DNA of 64,000 nt, taken from CBDHDJ01 sp965261645 (lineage in GTDB: Bacteria; Pseudomonadota; Alphaproteobacteria; SHVV01). The stretch lies in the NCBI GenBank assembly GCA_965261645.1, contig CBDHDJ010000003.1:1-64000 (forward strand). The letters are read 5' to 3'. Below, piece after piece: positions 17,902 through 26,723 of the stretch. How positions within the stretch are numbered: position 1 is the first letter of the stretch; every line of letters begins with the position of its first letter. A program made the translations under genes and the position numbers. The notes under the pieces were generated by a model. It was not told the origin of the DNA. It did no database searches and saw only the letters and a list, made by a program, of their open reading frames with translations.

Positions 17902-18686
17902 GACGAACCACCTCCGGAAAACCCGTTGCCAAGATACTTCATGATGACTTCTTCATTGGCCATCACCTGTTCCGCCGAACCTTCCACCAGCACCTTGCCC
18001 TCCGCCATCACGATAACCGGATCGCAGAGACTCGCGATCGTATCCATGTTGTGCTCGATCATGCAGAAGGTATAGCCGCGCTCCCGCTTGAGCCTTTTGA
18101 TCGACTCTCCGATGGTTTTCATCAGCGTCGGATTCACGCCCGCGCCGACCTCGTCGAGGAAAACGACCCGGGCCTCTGCCATCATCGTTCGCCCCAACTC
18201 GAGAAGCTTCTTTTGCCCGCCCGACAGGTTTCCGGCGCGTTCGTCGGCGAGGTGGCCGATGGTAAGGAATTCCATGACTTCCCGAGCTCTCGCGGCCAGA
18301 GTTCGTTCCTCTTCGGCCACCTGCGCGGGGCGGAACCAGGCCGAGAGGAGCCTTTCTCCCGACTGGCCGGCGGGAACCATCATCAGGTTTTCGCGTACCG
18401 TCATGGACGGAAATTCGTGAGCAATCTGGAATGTACGGAGAAGCCCCCTACCAAAAAGTTCGTGAGGCTGCAGCCCAGTGATTTCCTCGTCGGCCATACG
18501 TACAGTACCCGAATCCGGCCGGTACATCCCAGCGATGACATTGAACAGCGTCGTCTTGCCGGCCCCATTGGGGCCGATGAGCCCGGTGATCGTGTTTTGG
18601 GCAATCACGAGAGACACCCCGTCGACCGCGCGCACGCCCCCAAAATGTTTGTAGACGTTCTCGACGGCAATCATCCGTCGACGCAT
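17898..18686 (-). CDS. livG: ABC transporter ATP-binding protein LivG
   Basis: The second ATPase subunit, 262 residues. It shows Walker A GPNGAGKTTLFNVI, signature LSGGQKKLLELGR and Walker B VVFLDEVGAGVNP. The usual P of the Walker B DEP motif is V here (DEVGAG), an uncommon but known variation. The ATG at 18677 (giving MIAVENVYKHFGG) is an alternative start. Confidence 0.94.
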   Translation of the reverse strand: MRRRMIAVENVYKHFGGVRAVDGVSLVIAQNTITGLIGPNGAGKTTLFNVIAGMYRPDSGTVRMADEEITGLQPHELFGRGLLRTFQIAHEFPSMTVRENLMMVPAGQSGERLLSAWFRPAQVAEEERTLAARAREVMEFLTIGHLADERAGNLSGGQKKLLELGRTMMAEARVVFLDEVGAGVNPTLMKTIGESIKRLKRERGYTFCMIEHNMDTIASLCDPVIVMAEGKVLVEGSAEQVMANEEVIMKYLGNGFSGGGSS

Positions 18687-18738
18687 CTCGCCGGTGGCGA
18701 AAAGGACAGAGCCCGGTCGCCGTCTCGATACGACGGCA

Positions 18739-19932
18739 TCAGAAGTAACGAACGGTGACTATCATGCCATCTTTTATTTCTATTTCACGGTAGTTGCCCT
18801 TGGATTCTCCGGCACCGACCAACTCGACCGCCGACCCGCCGACATAGTCGACTTCGCCACCGTCCCTGAGTATCCGTAGCGCCTTTTCAAGTTCGCCGGG
18901 GAAAATTTCTTCCCCCGGAGCATTGGCGACGCTCATCACTTTGCTCTTGTAGGCGGCAGGGTCCGAGGAACCAGCCGCCTGCATGGCCAGAATGATAAGA
19001 GCGGCCGCGTCATAGGATTCCGGAACGAACGGGCTATCGCCCTTGAAACCGTTCTCCATACCCAACTTGACAATCAACGCTGCACCGGGGCTATCGGTTC
19101 CTGGATGCTGGCCGAAAGAGCCGTTGAGATCGGAACCCACCGCCTTGACCAGAGATTCGCCAATCATGCCATCGGGCAGGACGAAAGTTCTGAAGGCATC
19201 GGTGTCGAGCGATGTCTGGATGATTCCGAGGCCGCCTTGGTCAAGATAGCCCGCCACCACGAGCGCTTCGCCGCCCGCCGAGGCCAGTGCGCCGACTTCC
19301 GCTGAATAATCGCCCTTGCCGTCTTCATGCGCTGCGTTGATCGTGATTTTGCCGCCTGCGGTTTCGAACGCAGACTTGAACGAGTCAGCAAGCCCCTTGC
19401 CGTAATCGTTGTTGGTGTAAGTTAGGGCAACGGCCTTGATGTCACGATTCGTGATTATTTTGGCCATGATCTGGCCCTGGCGGGCGTCTGACGGCGCGGT
19501 ACGGAAGAAAAGCCCGTCATCTGTTGCGGTTGAAAGCGCGGGGCTGGTCGCCGAAGGCGAAATCATGACGATGCCGTTTGGACGAGCCACCTTTTGAAGG
19601 ATCGCCCCGGTAACACCGGAGCAGTCGCCGCCAACGATGCCTCTTACCTTATCCGCGGTCACAAGACGTTCCGCCGCGGTCGTTGCAGCCGCGGCATCGA
19701 TGCAAGTCGAATCGGCCTTGACGGCCGTAATTGTTGAGCCGCCGAGAAAAAGACCGGATGCGCTTACTTCTTTCATTGCCAACTCCGCAGCGGCACTCAT
19801 ATCCGGCGTCAGGGATTCGATCGGACCGGTAAATCCGAGGATAATGCCCAATCTTACATCTTCAGCGTTGGCGCTTGCTGCGGTCGCCATCACCGCTACA
19901 ACAACAGCGGCAATGAGAAATTGCTTATTCAT
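18739..19932 (-). CDS. Periplasmic substrate-binding protein of the Liv-type transporter
   Basis: Type I periplasmic binding protein (Leu/Ile/Val-binding family), 397 residues. A signal peptide with a hydrophobic core (FLIAAVVVAVMATAASA) precedes the mature start near EDVRLGIILGFTGPIES. The domain continues with VRGIVGGDCSGVTGAI and SPSATSPALST, typical of the ligand-binding cleft. A good ribosome binding site (GGAGAG) lies before ATG 19932. As first gene of the operon it fits the usual high expression of the binding protein. The ligand is unknown: branched-chain amino acids are the default, but amides and urea transporters share the architecture. Confidence 0.9.
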   Translation of the reverse strand: MNKQFLIAAVVVAVMATAASANAEDVRLGIILGFTGPIESLTPDMSAAAELAMKEVSASGLFLGGSTITAVKADSTCIDAAAATTAAERLVTADKVRGIVGGDCSGVTGAILQKVARPNGIVMISPSATSPALSTATDDGLFFRTAPSDARQGQIMAKIITNRDIKAVALTYTNNDYGKGLADSFKSAFETAGGKITINAAHEDGKGDYSAEVGALASAGGEALVVAGYLDQGGLGIIQTSLDTDAFRTFVLPDGMIGESLVKAVGSDLNGSFGQHPGTDSPGAALIVKLGMENGFKGDSPFVPESYDAAALIILAMQAAGSSDPAAYKSKVMSVANAPGEEIFPGELEKALRILRDGGEVDYVGGSAVELVGAGESKGNYREIEIKDGMIVTVRYF

Positions 19933-20004
19933 TGGAACTCTCCTCTATGAAATAGTTGGTGCCGGCTGCCCCTCCATGCTCATCCTAAAGTTACCATCGG
20001 CAGG

Positions 20005-20027
20005 CCGGTTAGAAAACTCAACCGGTT
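20005..20027. promoter_or_regulatory. Inverted repeat upstream of the transporter operon
   Basis: CCGGTT (20005-20010) and AACCGG (20020-20025) form an inverted repeat around a 9-base AT-rich spacer about 75 bp before the binding-protein start. It could be a regulator operator. The IS5 at 20055 lies just upstream and may have removed or replaced the original promoter. Confidence 0.35.
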
Positions 20028-20054
20028 ACACTATCTCATCGCTAATCCCCCTAA

Positions 20055-20961
20055 GAGTCGGTTTCGAAAGTCATGCGGCTCGGGCCAATCTGCGGACGAG
20101 GAGCATGACGGAGGCGGCGTAGAGGAAGGCGCGGGCCGAGGCGATGGTGGCCTCGAAGTCCTTTGCCAGTCGCCGGTTGCGGTTGATCCAGGCGAAGAAG
20201 CGCTCCACGACCCAGCGGCGCGGTTGGACGGCGAAGCCGACCTGATCGGGGCTTTTGCGCACGATCTCGACGGCGATCACGGTGGCCGTGGCGACCTTCT
20301 CGCCGGCGTAGCCGCTGTCGGCAAAGACCTTCTCGATGAACGGAAACGAGCCGCGTGAGGCGCACAGCAGCGACCCGCCACCATCGCGGTCCTGGATACT
20401 CGCCGGATGCGCCTCGAGCACGAGGCCGCGCCCGTCGGTGTCGACCAGCGCGTGGCGCTTGCGCCCCTTGATCTTCTTGCCCGCATCGTAGCCGCGGGGG
20501 CCACCAGCCTCGGTTGTCTTGACGCTCTGGCTGTCGATAATCGCGCCGCTCGGGCTGGCCTCGCGTCCGACCCGCTCGCGATCGGCCATGACCAGAGAGT
20601 GATTGATCTTCTCAAGGAGGCCGTCGTCGCGGAACTTGGCGAACCAGCGATAGATCGTGCCCCACGGTGGCAAATCGCTTGGCAGCAAGCGCCAAGGGCA
20701 GCCAGCCCGCATCACGTAGAAAATGCCGTTGACGATCTCTCGCATCGGCCATGACCGGGGCCGTCCCGTGCCATGAGCCGGAGGCAAATGAGGCTCGATC
20801 ACAACCCACTCCGCATCGGTCAAATCAGTCTGATAACGCAGCGTCTTGCGGCTATGCTGCTCTCGGGTGGTCGGCGTCCACATGGCGGCTCCATATCGGT
20901 CTCAGCAACCTCCTTGGAATCACATCGACACCGGCCACTCAACCCCTTTCGAAACGGCCTC
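20055..20961 (-). mobile_element. IS5-family element (IS5-a)
   Basis: Ends are GAGTCGGTTTCGAAAG and, from the right, GAGGCCGTTTCGAAAG. A 3-bp duplication TAA (20052-20054, 20962-20964) flanks it. Length is 907 bp. It lies 122 bp upstream of the transporter operon and points in the same direction. Confidence 0.9.
20071..20883 (-). CDS. IS5-family transposase
   Basis: A 270-residue single-frame IS5-type transposase. The N-terminal DUF4096 segment (YQTDLTDAEWVVIEPHLPP) is followed by the DDE domain with AIIDSQSVKT, VFADSGYAGEK and the C-terminal RRWVVERFFAWINRNRRL holding the catalytic glutamate. It appears intact. Confidence 0.95.
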   Translation of the reverse strand: MWTPTTREQHSRKTLRYQTDLTDAEWVVIEPHLPPAHGTGRPRSWPMREIVNGIFYVMRAGCPWRLLPSDLPPWGTIYRWFAKFRDDGLLEKINHSLVMADRERVGREASPSGAIIDSQSVKTTEAGGPRGYDAGKKIKGRKRHALVDTDGRGLVLEAHPASIQDRDGGGSLLCASRGSFPFIEKVFADSGYAGEKVATATVIAVEIVRKSPDQVGFAVQPRRWVVERFFAWINRNRRLAKDFEATIASARAFLYAASVMLLVRRLARAA

Positions 20962-21069
20962 TAACAGGCTACTGAAAGAGCCGATTTGCTCTTCCCCCAT
21001 CGGATTGGTCCATCCCCAGGCTTGGGAATGAGGAGGACCAGAGATGGCAAGTGGCCTGCCCCCGATTAG

Positions 21070-21290
21070 TGGTCCAGCGCTTAAGTTAGAGTTTGGCGCG
21101 GGTTAAGTTGATGGGCCACCCGTAGCCCCCCAACAGCGTAGGTTGGCCCATCAACGTTTGGCAAGATGGTTTCTGGGGCCGGCGGTCTGTATCCGAGCGA
21201 GCTATGCGGCCGGATGGTATTATAGTGATGCCGCCATCGTTCGATCAGCACTTTGGCCTCCTTCAGTGTAGAGAGGCTTTGGTGCATGGA
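21070..21290 (-). pseudogene. IS3-c remnant: 3' end of OrfB with terminal repeat
   Basis: The last 35-40 codons of an IS3-type OrfB remain (TLKEAKVLIERWRHHYN, then RPHSSLGYRPPAPE). The outer end carries the terminal sequence TGGTCCAGCGCTTAAG with AGAGTTTGGCGC, which matches the end of another remnant of the same IS at 23442. Bases 20962-21069 hold nothing recognisable. Confidence 0.75.
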
Positions 21291-21324
21291 GCCGCGATGG
21301 TGTGATCGCCCATTCCCCGGTTGG

Positions 21325-21685
21325 TTAGCGGATCCTGATTGTGTTTGGTTTCGCCGCACGGATAGAGCGATTGAGTGCGTCGATCTGCATGGCGATTTCG
21401 GTTTGTTGGGATTGGAATGTGCGCGCGGTGAGCTTGCCGCCGTTGAGCCTCTTGACGCGAGCCATGGCTGTTTCGCCAAGCGCTCTCAATCCGTAGCCCT
21501 GTCGTTTCTGCCAGTTCATCCTTCCCTTCGAGGCGATCTCCGCTGCATGGTGCTCCCGTTCCGATCCGCCATGAGGCGTGTCCGGGGGAGGAATGGATGT
21601 GGCGCGTGGCGGGATGATGATTTCAGGTGGTGAATTCGGTGGCCGAGCTTCTCGGATCGCTTTTGTCACGGGCTCCCCGTCATAG
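21325..21685 (-). pseudogene. IS5-b transposase, C-terminal part
   Basis: The C-terminal third of an IS5-type transposase, ending MNWQKRQGYGLRALGE, the region with the catalytic glutamate. It is separated from its middle part (23130-23430) by an IS1182 element inserted between GAYDG and EPVTKA. Joining across the ATAG duplication restores the frame exactly. Confidence 0.8.
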
Positions 21686-23129
21686 CAGCCCGTTGATTAA
21701 GTGGCTTTTTCCGGCTCTCACTCCCAGATGAGGAATGCGGCGGCGAAAGCCGTCTGGCCGCTTTGCGAGCCCCCCCGTGCCACCAGCATGGCCCCGGTGG
21801 GCGTGAGCAGAACGAAAATACCGCCATATCCGCCCGCCACGGCCTCCCGCGGGGTGCCGGCGCCGATGAGCTGGCGCATCAGTAACGATAGATTGTGGCC
21901 GGCGACGTGGAGCAGGTATCGCTTGTGCACATTCTCTCGCCCGCGCAGCCAGGTTCGTCGCATGCCGCCACGATCGAGGTTGTGGGCAAAGCAGCGCTCG
22001 ACGATCTCGGCGCGCAGCTTGAAGGCCTCGCGGGCGACCCCGGACTTGAGCCGCGCACGGTTATTGGTGACCGCGCGCCGCGCCGCCTCATCACCGTGCC
22101 AGCGCGAAAAGCCGGTCTGCTTGGGCGCCGCGATCCGGGTCTTCCAGGGACTGTCGTTCAGAGCCCTCAAGACCGCCCGTGAGTGATAACCTTTGTCGGC
22201 GACGCATTCGGCCGGGTCCTCCGATGTCGGTGCCGCATCCACCGCCTCGAGGTTTGCCTCGGCCTTCGCCAGGGTCTTGGAAAGCGTCGTGGTGTCGCCC
22301 TCATCGGCCGGGTGCAGCTCGGCCGCCACCACCGCGCCGGTGTCCAGATCCACCGCGTGCTCGGGCTTGTAGGCCAGATGCGTCGTGCCGTCCTTCATCT
22401 TGGCGATCTTGGCCTCGGGGTCGCTCTTCGAAACCCAATCCGTGTTGGAAAGCTTCTTGCCCTTGCGCTTCCGGTCCAGACGCGCCAGGTCCTCGGCCGT
22501 GGGTGTCTCGACCCCGCTTTCCCGGGCCAGGCGCTCCAGCATCTCCCGGTAGCCTTCGCCGTTGTCGCGCCGCACGATGTTCCGCAGCGCCGCGTTGGCC
22601 TCCATGGTCGAGGCATCGACGCCGATGCGCTCGCCCTTGATCAGCCCCGCCTCGGCGATCAGCACCAGAACCCAGTCGAAGACCGCCGCGTGGACTTCAT
22701 GGGGCAGGCGCGTGCGGCTCCGTGACAGCCAGGAATGGTCCGGTACCCGATCACGGCTCCCCAGTCGCAGGAACGCCCGCAGCGAAAGCGAGTCCGAGCA
22801 GCGCCACTCCAGACCGCGCTCGCTGTCGATGCCCTCAAAGTAGCCCACCAGGTGCATCCGGAAATAGCGCCCGGGCGGCACCGAGGGCGCGCCCATCCGG
22901 ACCGCGTAATAAGGCCGGCAGCTCGCCTCGGCAAAGGCGTCGAAGCCGCCCTCGATCAGCACCGACTGCAAGCGGTCATAAAACACATGACCCGGAGAGC
23001 GCGGCATCTCCGACCAGCTCACCATCAGGTCCCCCTGACCATCCTTCTGCCGTCCCATCGCCATCGGCAAATCCCCCTGCAAATCAGGGAACCAGAGAAT
23101 CAGACGGCGCCGACTTAATCAACGGGCTG
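21686..23129 (-). mobile_element. IS1182-family element (IS1182-a), copy 1
   Basis: A 1444-bp element with ends CAGCCCGTTGATTAAGT and a 4-bp duplication ATAG (21682-21685, 23130-23133). It splits the IS5-b transposase. An almost identical copy of the same length is at 34413-35856 in the other orientation. Confidence 0.92.
21718..23082 (-). CDS. IS1182-family transposase, copy 1
   Basis: A 454-residue IS1182-type (IS4-superfamily) transposase. The DUF772 N-terminal segment spans roughly residues 55-130 and includes GLEWRCSDSLSLRAFLRLG. The DDE domain follows with IGVDASTMEANAAL, CVADKGYHSRAVL and REAFKLRAEIVERCFAHNL. It differs from copy 2 by one residue (KIAKMKDG here, KITKMKDG there). Intact. 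Confidence 0.95.
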   Translation of the reverse strand: MQGDLPMAMGRQKDGQGDLMVSWSEMPRSPGHVFYDRLQSVLIEGGFDAFAEASCRPYYAVRMGAPSVPPGRYFRMHLVGYFEGIDSERGLEWRCSDSLSLRAFLRLGSRDRVPDHSWLSRSRTRLPHEVHAAVFDWVLVLIAEAGLIKGERIGVDASTMEANAALRNIVRRDNGEGYREMLERLARESGVETPTAEDLARLDRKRKGKKLSNTDWVSKSDPEAKIAKMKDGTTHLAYKPEHAVDLDTGAVVAAELHPADEGDTTTLSKTLAKAEANLEAVDAAPTSEDPAECVADKGYHSRAVLRALNDSPWKTRIAAPKQTGFSRWHGDEAARRAVTNNRARLKSGVAREAFKLRAEIVERCFAHNLDRGGMRRTWLRGRENVHKRYLLHVAGHNLSLLMRQLIGAGTPREAVAGGYGGIFVLLTPTGAMLVARGGSQSGQTAFAAAFLIWE

Positions 23130-23430
23130 ATAGGCGCCGTCGGCAAACACGCGCCGGATCACCCCACCGGAACCGGCGAGCAGCGGTCCCGCCATCGTCG
23201 CATTGGCCGTGTCGTCACCGGTCAGTTCATGCGTCCGGATCTCGCTGCTGGCCGGGTCAACCGAGATATGCAGCTTGCGCCACGAGCGCCGCGTTTCACC
23301 GTGCTTGGCGCGAGCCCACTCGCCAGCGCCAAAGAATTTCAGGCCCGTGGAATCCAGCACGATATCCGTAGACCGCTTGTTCGTGCTGGTTTCCACAACG
23401 ACATCCACCGTTCGCCGCCGTGGAGTGACC
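23130..23430 (-). pseudogene. IS5-b transposase, middle part
   Basis: Contains the first catalytic region IVLDSTGLKFFGAGEW and the following SWRKLHISVDPASSEI, ending VFADGAY at the IS1182 insertion. The N-terminus is missing, cut by the IS3-c end at 23442. Confidence 0.8.
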
Positions 23431-23540
23431 CCCTATTAAAGTGGTCCAGATTTATTAAAGAGTGGAGTGCGCCCCTGAGGGTGGACAGGTTGCACGTTTG
23501 GAATTGACCGGGAATGCTGGGCTTTCAGAGGATGGAAGCC

Positions 23541-23891
23541 ATGGCCAAGCACCGAACCTACAGTATTGAGTTCAAGCGACAGGTTGCTCAGGAATATCTC
23601 GGAGGCGAGACCCTTCACGGGCTGGCCAGGCGCCACGACGTCTCGCGCAACCTGATCCGCATCTGGGTGTCGAAGCTCGAAGCCGGCGCGTTTGACGAAG
23701 ACGTGGAGGCCGCCGGCCTTCTCCAGGAATTTGAGGCGAAGATCTCTGCCCTTGAGCGCCTGGTAGGCCGGCAGGCGCTGGAGATCGAGTTTCTAAAAGG
23801 GGCACTCAAGAGCGCACCACGGCCGAGAAGCGCGACTACGTCCGTGATTGCCGGCCCCGTGGGCTCACCATCGCGCGAGGATGTCGTCTGA
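23541..23891 (+). CDS. IS3-b transposase OrfA, copy 1
   Basis: DNA-binding subunit with an HTH (FKRQVAQEYLGGETLHGLAR) and a coiled-coil segment near LLQEFEAKISALERL. Its last part carries an A4G4 run (TTCTAAAAGGGGCAC), a possible slippage site for making the OrfAB fusion. OrfB begins at the overlapping TGATG. In-frame ATGs at 23514 and 23532 are possible alternatives. Confidence 0.88.
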   Translation: MAKHRTYSIEFKRQVAQEYLGGETLHGLARRHDVSRNLIRIWVSKLEAGAFDEDVEAAGLLQEFEAKISALERLVGRQALEIEFLKGALKSAPRPRSATTSVIAGPVGSPSREDVV

Positions 23892-24685
23892 TGGGCCTGC
23901 CGCGCTCCACCTACTACGATACGCCGGCGACCGAGGCCGACACCGAGATCGTCGCCCGCATCACGGCGATCTGCGAAGAGTTTGAGGCTTACGGCTATCG
24001 ACGTGTCGGGGCCGAGCTACGCCATCAGGGGATCGTCGTCAACGGTAAGAAGATCCGCCGTCTGATGCGCCAGCACGACCTACAGCCCAAGCGTCGCAGG
24101 CGTTTCATCGCCACAACCGACAGCGATCACGATAGTCCGATCTTCTCCAACCGCGCCAAGGACGTTACGGCCGACAGGCCGAACCAGCTCTGGGTCGCAG
24201 ACATCACCTACGTCGCGATCGCCGTTGGCTTCGTTTATGCCGCCGTCATCCTCGATGCGTGGTCACGCCGCGTCGTTGGTTATGCCATCAGCCGCTCGAT
24301 CGATACGCGGCTCACCTTGGCAGCGCTCAAGGCCGCTGTCCGGTCACGACAGCCGCCAAGGGGCTGTATCCACCATTCGGATCGCGGATCGCAATACGCA
24401 GCGGCAGACTATCGCAAGCTGCTCGCCAAACATGGGCTGATCGGCTCGATGAGCCGGCGTGGCAACCCTTACGAGAACGCTATGGCTGAGAGTTTCATGA
24501 AGACGCTCAAGGTCGAAGCAGTCTATCTCATGGAATACGAGACTTTCGACGACGTTACCGCAGACCTTCCCAGATTCATCGATGAGGTCTACAACTCACG
24601 ACGTCTCCACTCCGCGCTCGGATATCTGAGCCCGGTACAGTTCGAGGATCAACATGCCCGGCATACGGTCAAGGCCGCCGAGTGA
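23891..24685 (+). CDS. IS3-b transposase OrfB, copy 1
   Basis: Catalytic subunit, 264 residues. DDE residues lie in WVADITYVAIAVG, CIHHSDRGSQYA and NAMAESFMKTLKVEA. An HTH_21 segment (YGYRRVGAELRHQG) precedes the core. Identical in sequence to copy 2 at 41385-42179. Intact. Confidence 0.95.
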   Translation: MGLPRSTYYDTPATEADTEIVARITAICEEFEAYGYRRVGAELRHQGIVVNGKKIRRLMRQHDLQPKRRRRFIATTDSDHDSPIFSNRAKDVTADRPNQLWVADITYVAIAVGFVYAAVILDAWSRRVVGYAISRSIDTRLTLAALKAAVRSRQPPRGCIHHSDRGSQYAAADYRKLLAKHGLIGSMSRRGNPYENAMAESFMKTLKVEAVYLMEYETFDDVTADLPRFIDEVYNSRRLHSALGYLSPVQFEDQHARHTVKAAE

Positions 24686-24751
24686 TCCTGTCCGGACATA
24701 GGGGCGCACTCCAGAGTTTGGCGCATTTTGCCCCCCCGAAAGGAGGACAAA

Positions 24752-25030
24752 ATGAGCCGTAAACGCTACACCCCGAAACAGATTATCAGCATGTTGCGCG
24801 AAGCCGAGGTGGCCTTGGCGCAGGGCCAGTCCGTTGGTCAAGCTTGTCGCACGCTCAGCGTATCAGAGCAGAGTTACTATCGCTGGCGCAAGGAATATGG
24901 CGGCCTTCGTACTGACCAGGCCAAGCGTCTGAAGGACCTGGAGAAGGAGATTGGCCGTCTCCGGAAGGCGATCTCGGATCTGACGTTGGATAAGCTGATC
25001 TTGAAAGAGGCGCTTGAGGGAAATTGCTAA
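24752..25030 (+). CDS. IS3-c OrfA
   Basis: A 92-residue OrfA with an HTH (RYTPKQIISMLREAEVAL) and coiled coil (LKDLEKEIGRLRKAISDL). A strong AGGAGG lies 7 nt before ATG 24752. It is complete, but its OrfB partner is lost after a few codons, so it is an orphan. Confidence 0.8.
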   Translation: MSRKRYTPKQIISMLREAEVALAQGQSVGQACRTLSVSEQSYYRWRKEYGGLRTDQAKRLKDLEKEIGRLRKAISDLTLDKLILKEALEGNC

Positions 25031-25144
25031 GCCCCGCCCGTCGCCGGCAGTGTGTTGTGTCTGACGTCAGCGCCTTTGGGACAAATTGAGGTAATTGCAT
25101 ACCGGAGGATTTCTGACTCATCGTAGTGACCGAAGGGAACGAAG

Positions 25145-25519
25145 ATGAGACAGAAATCAATGAGCAAGAACGACCCGGCGGATGGAACGGTTCGGGATAT
25201 TCGCCGCAAGACACGCAAGCAGTATACGGCTGAGGAGAAGATCTGGATCGTGGTGTCGGGCCTGCGCGGCGAGGAGAGCATCGCCGCCTTGTGCCGCCGC
25301 GAGGGCATCGCCGAGGGTCTGTATTACAGCTGGTCGAAAGAGTTTTTGGAAGCGGGCAAGAAGCGGCTCGCCGGCGACACCGGGCGCCAAGCGACCTCGG
25401 GCGAGGTTAAAGGCCTGCGCCAGGAGATGCGCGACTTGAAGGAGTTGGTCGCCGAACTTTCGCTGGAGAACCGGCTTCTCAAAAAAAACATGATCGGGCA
25501 TGGGGGAGACGAGGAATGA
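25145..25519 (+). CDS. IS3-d transposase OrfA
   Basis: A 124-residue OrfA. The HTH runs through AEEKIWIVVSGLRGEESIAA and CRREGIAEGLYYSWSKEF; a leucine-zipper-like end follows (LKELVAELSLENRLLKK). It overlaps OrfB by 4 nt. Confidence 0.9.
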   Translation: MRQKSMSKNDPADGTVRDIRRKTRKQYTAEEKIWIVVSGLRGEESIAALCRREGIAEGLYYSWSKEFLEAGKKRLAGDTGRQATSGEVKGLRQEMRDLKELVAELSLENRLLKKNMIGHGGDEE

Positions 25520-26496
25520 GGTATCCCGCATCCGAGAAGCTGGAGATCATCCGCCTGGTCGAGCAGTCCCACCTGGGCGTCGGGTCCACTTTGGACAAGC
25601 TGGGCATTCCGAAGACCACCTTTTATCGCTGGTACGATCGCTTTCTGGCCTTTGGCGACGCCGGTCTTGAGGATCGCAACAGCAGCCCAGGCCGGGTGTG
25701 GAACCGGATCCCGGATGATGTCCGGGGGCAGATCATCGATCTTGCCCTGGAGGAGACGCAACTGTCGCCCCGGGAACTGGCCGTCAGGTTTACGGACACC
25801 AGGGGCTACTTTGTCTCGGAAGCCTCGGTTTACCGGCTTCTCAAGGCCCACGACCTGATCACCAGCCCCGCTTTCGCGGTCATCAAGGCAGCCGATGAGT
25901 TCCGCGACAAGACCACGGCGCCGAACCAGCTGTGGCAGACCGACTTCACCTATCTCAAGGTCATCGGCTGGGGCTGGTTTTACCTGTCGACCATCCTGGA
26001 CGACTATTCCCGCTACATCATTGCTTGGAAGCTCTGCACCAACATGACGGCGGACGATGTGACGGCAACACTGAAGTTGGCGCTAGAAGCCTCAGGCTGC
26101 AATCGCGCCAATGTCGTCCACAAGCCGAAGCTGCTCAGCGACAACGGCTCGTCCTATATCTCCGGCGATCTGGCTGAATGGCTCGAGGACCACGGTATGG
26201 ATCACGTTCGGGGCGCACCGTATCACCCGCAAACCCAGGGCAAGATCGAGCGCTGGCATCAAACGCTGAAGAACCGGATCCTGCTTGAAAATTATTATCT
26301 ACCCGGCGATCTCGAAAACCAGATCAGCGCCTTCGTCGATCACTACAACAACCAACGCTACCACGAGAGCATCGGCAACGTAACTCCAGCCGACGCCTAC
26401 TTTGGACGCCACACCGCCATCATCGAAAAGAGAAAAAAGATCAAAAAACTGACCCCCCAAAACCGCCGCTTGAACCATCAAAGCCAAGCGGCTTAA
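25516..26496 (+). CDS. IS3-d transposase OrfB
   Basis: A 326-residue integrase-core transposase. Catalytic residues lie in QLWQTDFTYLKVIG, LLSDNGSSYISG and TQGKIERWHQTLKNR. An N-terminal HTH (GVGSTLDKLGIPKTTFYRW) is included, so this OrfB may bind DNA by itself. Its last 20 residues are lysine and arginine rich. Intact. Confidence 0.93.
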   Translation: MRYPASEKLEIIRLVEQSHLGVGSTLDKLGIPKTTFYRWYDRFLAFGDAGLEDRNSSPGRVWNRIPDDVRGQIIDLALEETQLSPRELAVRFTDTRGYFVSEASVYRLLKAHDLITSPAFAVIKAADEFRDKTTAPNQLWQTDFTYLKVIGWGWFYLSTILDDYSRYIIAWKLCTNMTADDVTATLKLALEASGCNRANVVHKPKLLSDNGSSYISGDLAEWLEDHGMDHVRGAPYHPQTQGKIERWHQTLKNRILLENYYLPGDLENQISAFVDHYNNQRYHESIGNVTPADAYFGRHTAIIEKRKKIKKLTPQNRRLNHQSQAA

Positions 26497-26723
26497 CATC
26501 AAACAAAGATGAGCCAGATCCTCTGTCAACGGCGGAGCAAAATTAGTCCACCCGGGCGGAGTAAAACTAGTCCACTTAACGTTATGCGGTACGCGGTGTT
26601 GGGGGGTTGTCCCGGTAGTCCATAGGAGGGACCCGCGCTGCTTCGTGTAGCGCTTGCGTTACGCGGAGCGAAGCAGCGTGGGAGGTTCCTGTGGACCCAC
26701 CGGGTCAACCATTGCACCGGCGG

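Larger units (their letters stand above)
23463..24713 (+). mobile_element. IS3-family element (IS3-b), copy 1
   Basis: A 1251-bp element with ends TGGAGTGCGCCCCTGAGGG and, from the right, TGGAGTGCGCCCCTATGTCC. A GAG duplication (23460-23462, 24714-24716) flanks it. It inserted into the terminal repeat of IS3-c. An inverted copy is at 41355-42607. Confidence 0.92.
23442..25057 (+). pseudogene. IS3-c remnant: 5' end, OrfA and start of OrfB, interrupted
   Basis: The terminal sequence TGGTCCAGATTTATTAAAGAG is followed, after removal of the IS3-b insertion (23463-24713), by TTTGGCGC and then OrfA. OrfB begins (LSPARRRQCV) and is cut at about 25057 by the next IS3. It matches the inverted 3' remnant at 21070, so at least two copies of this IS once existed here. 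Confidence 0.75.
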
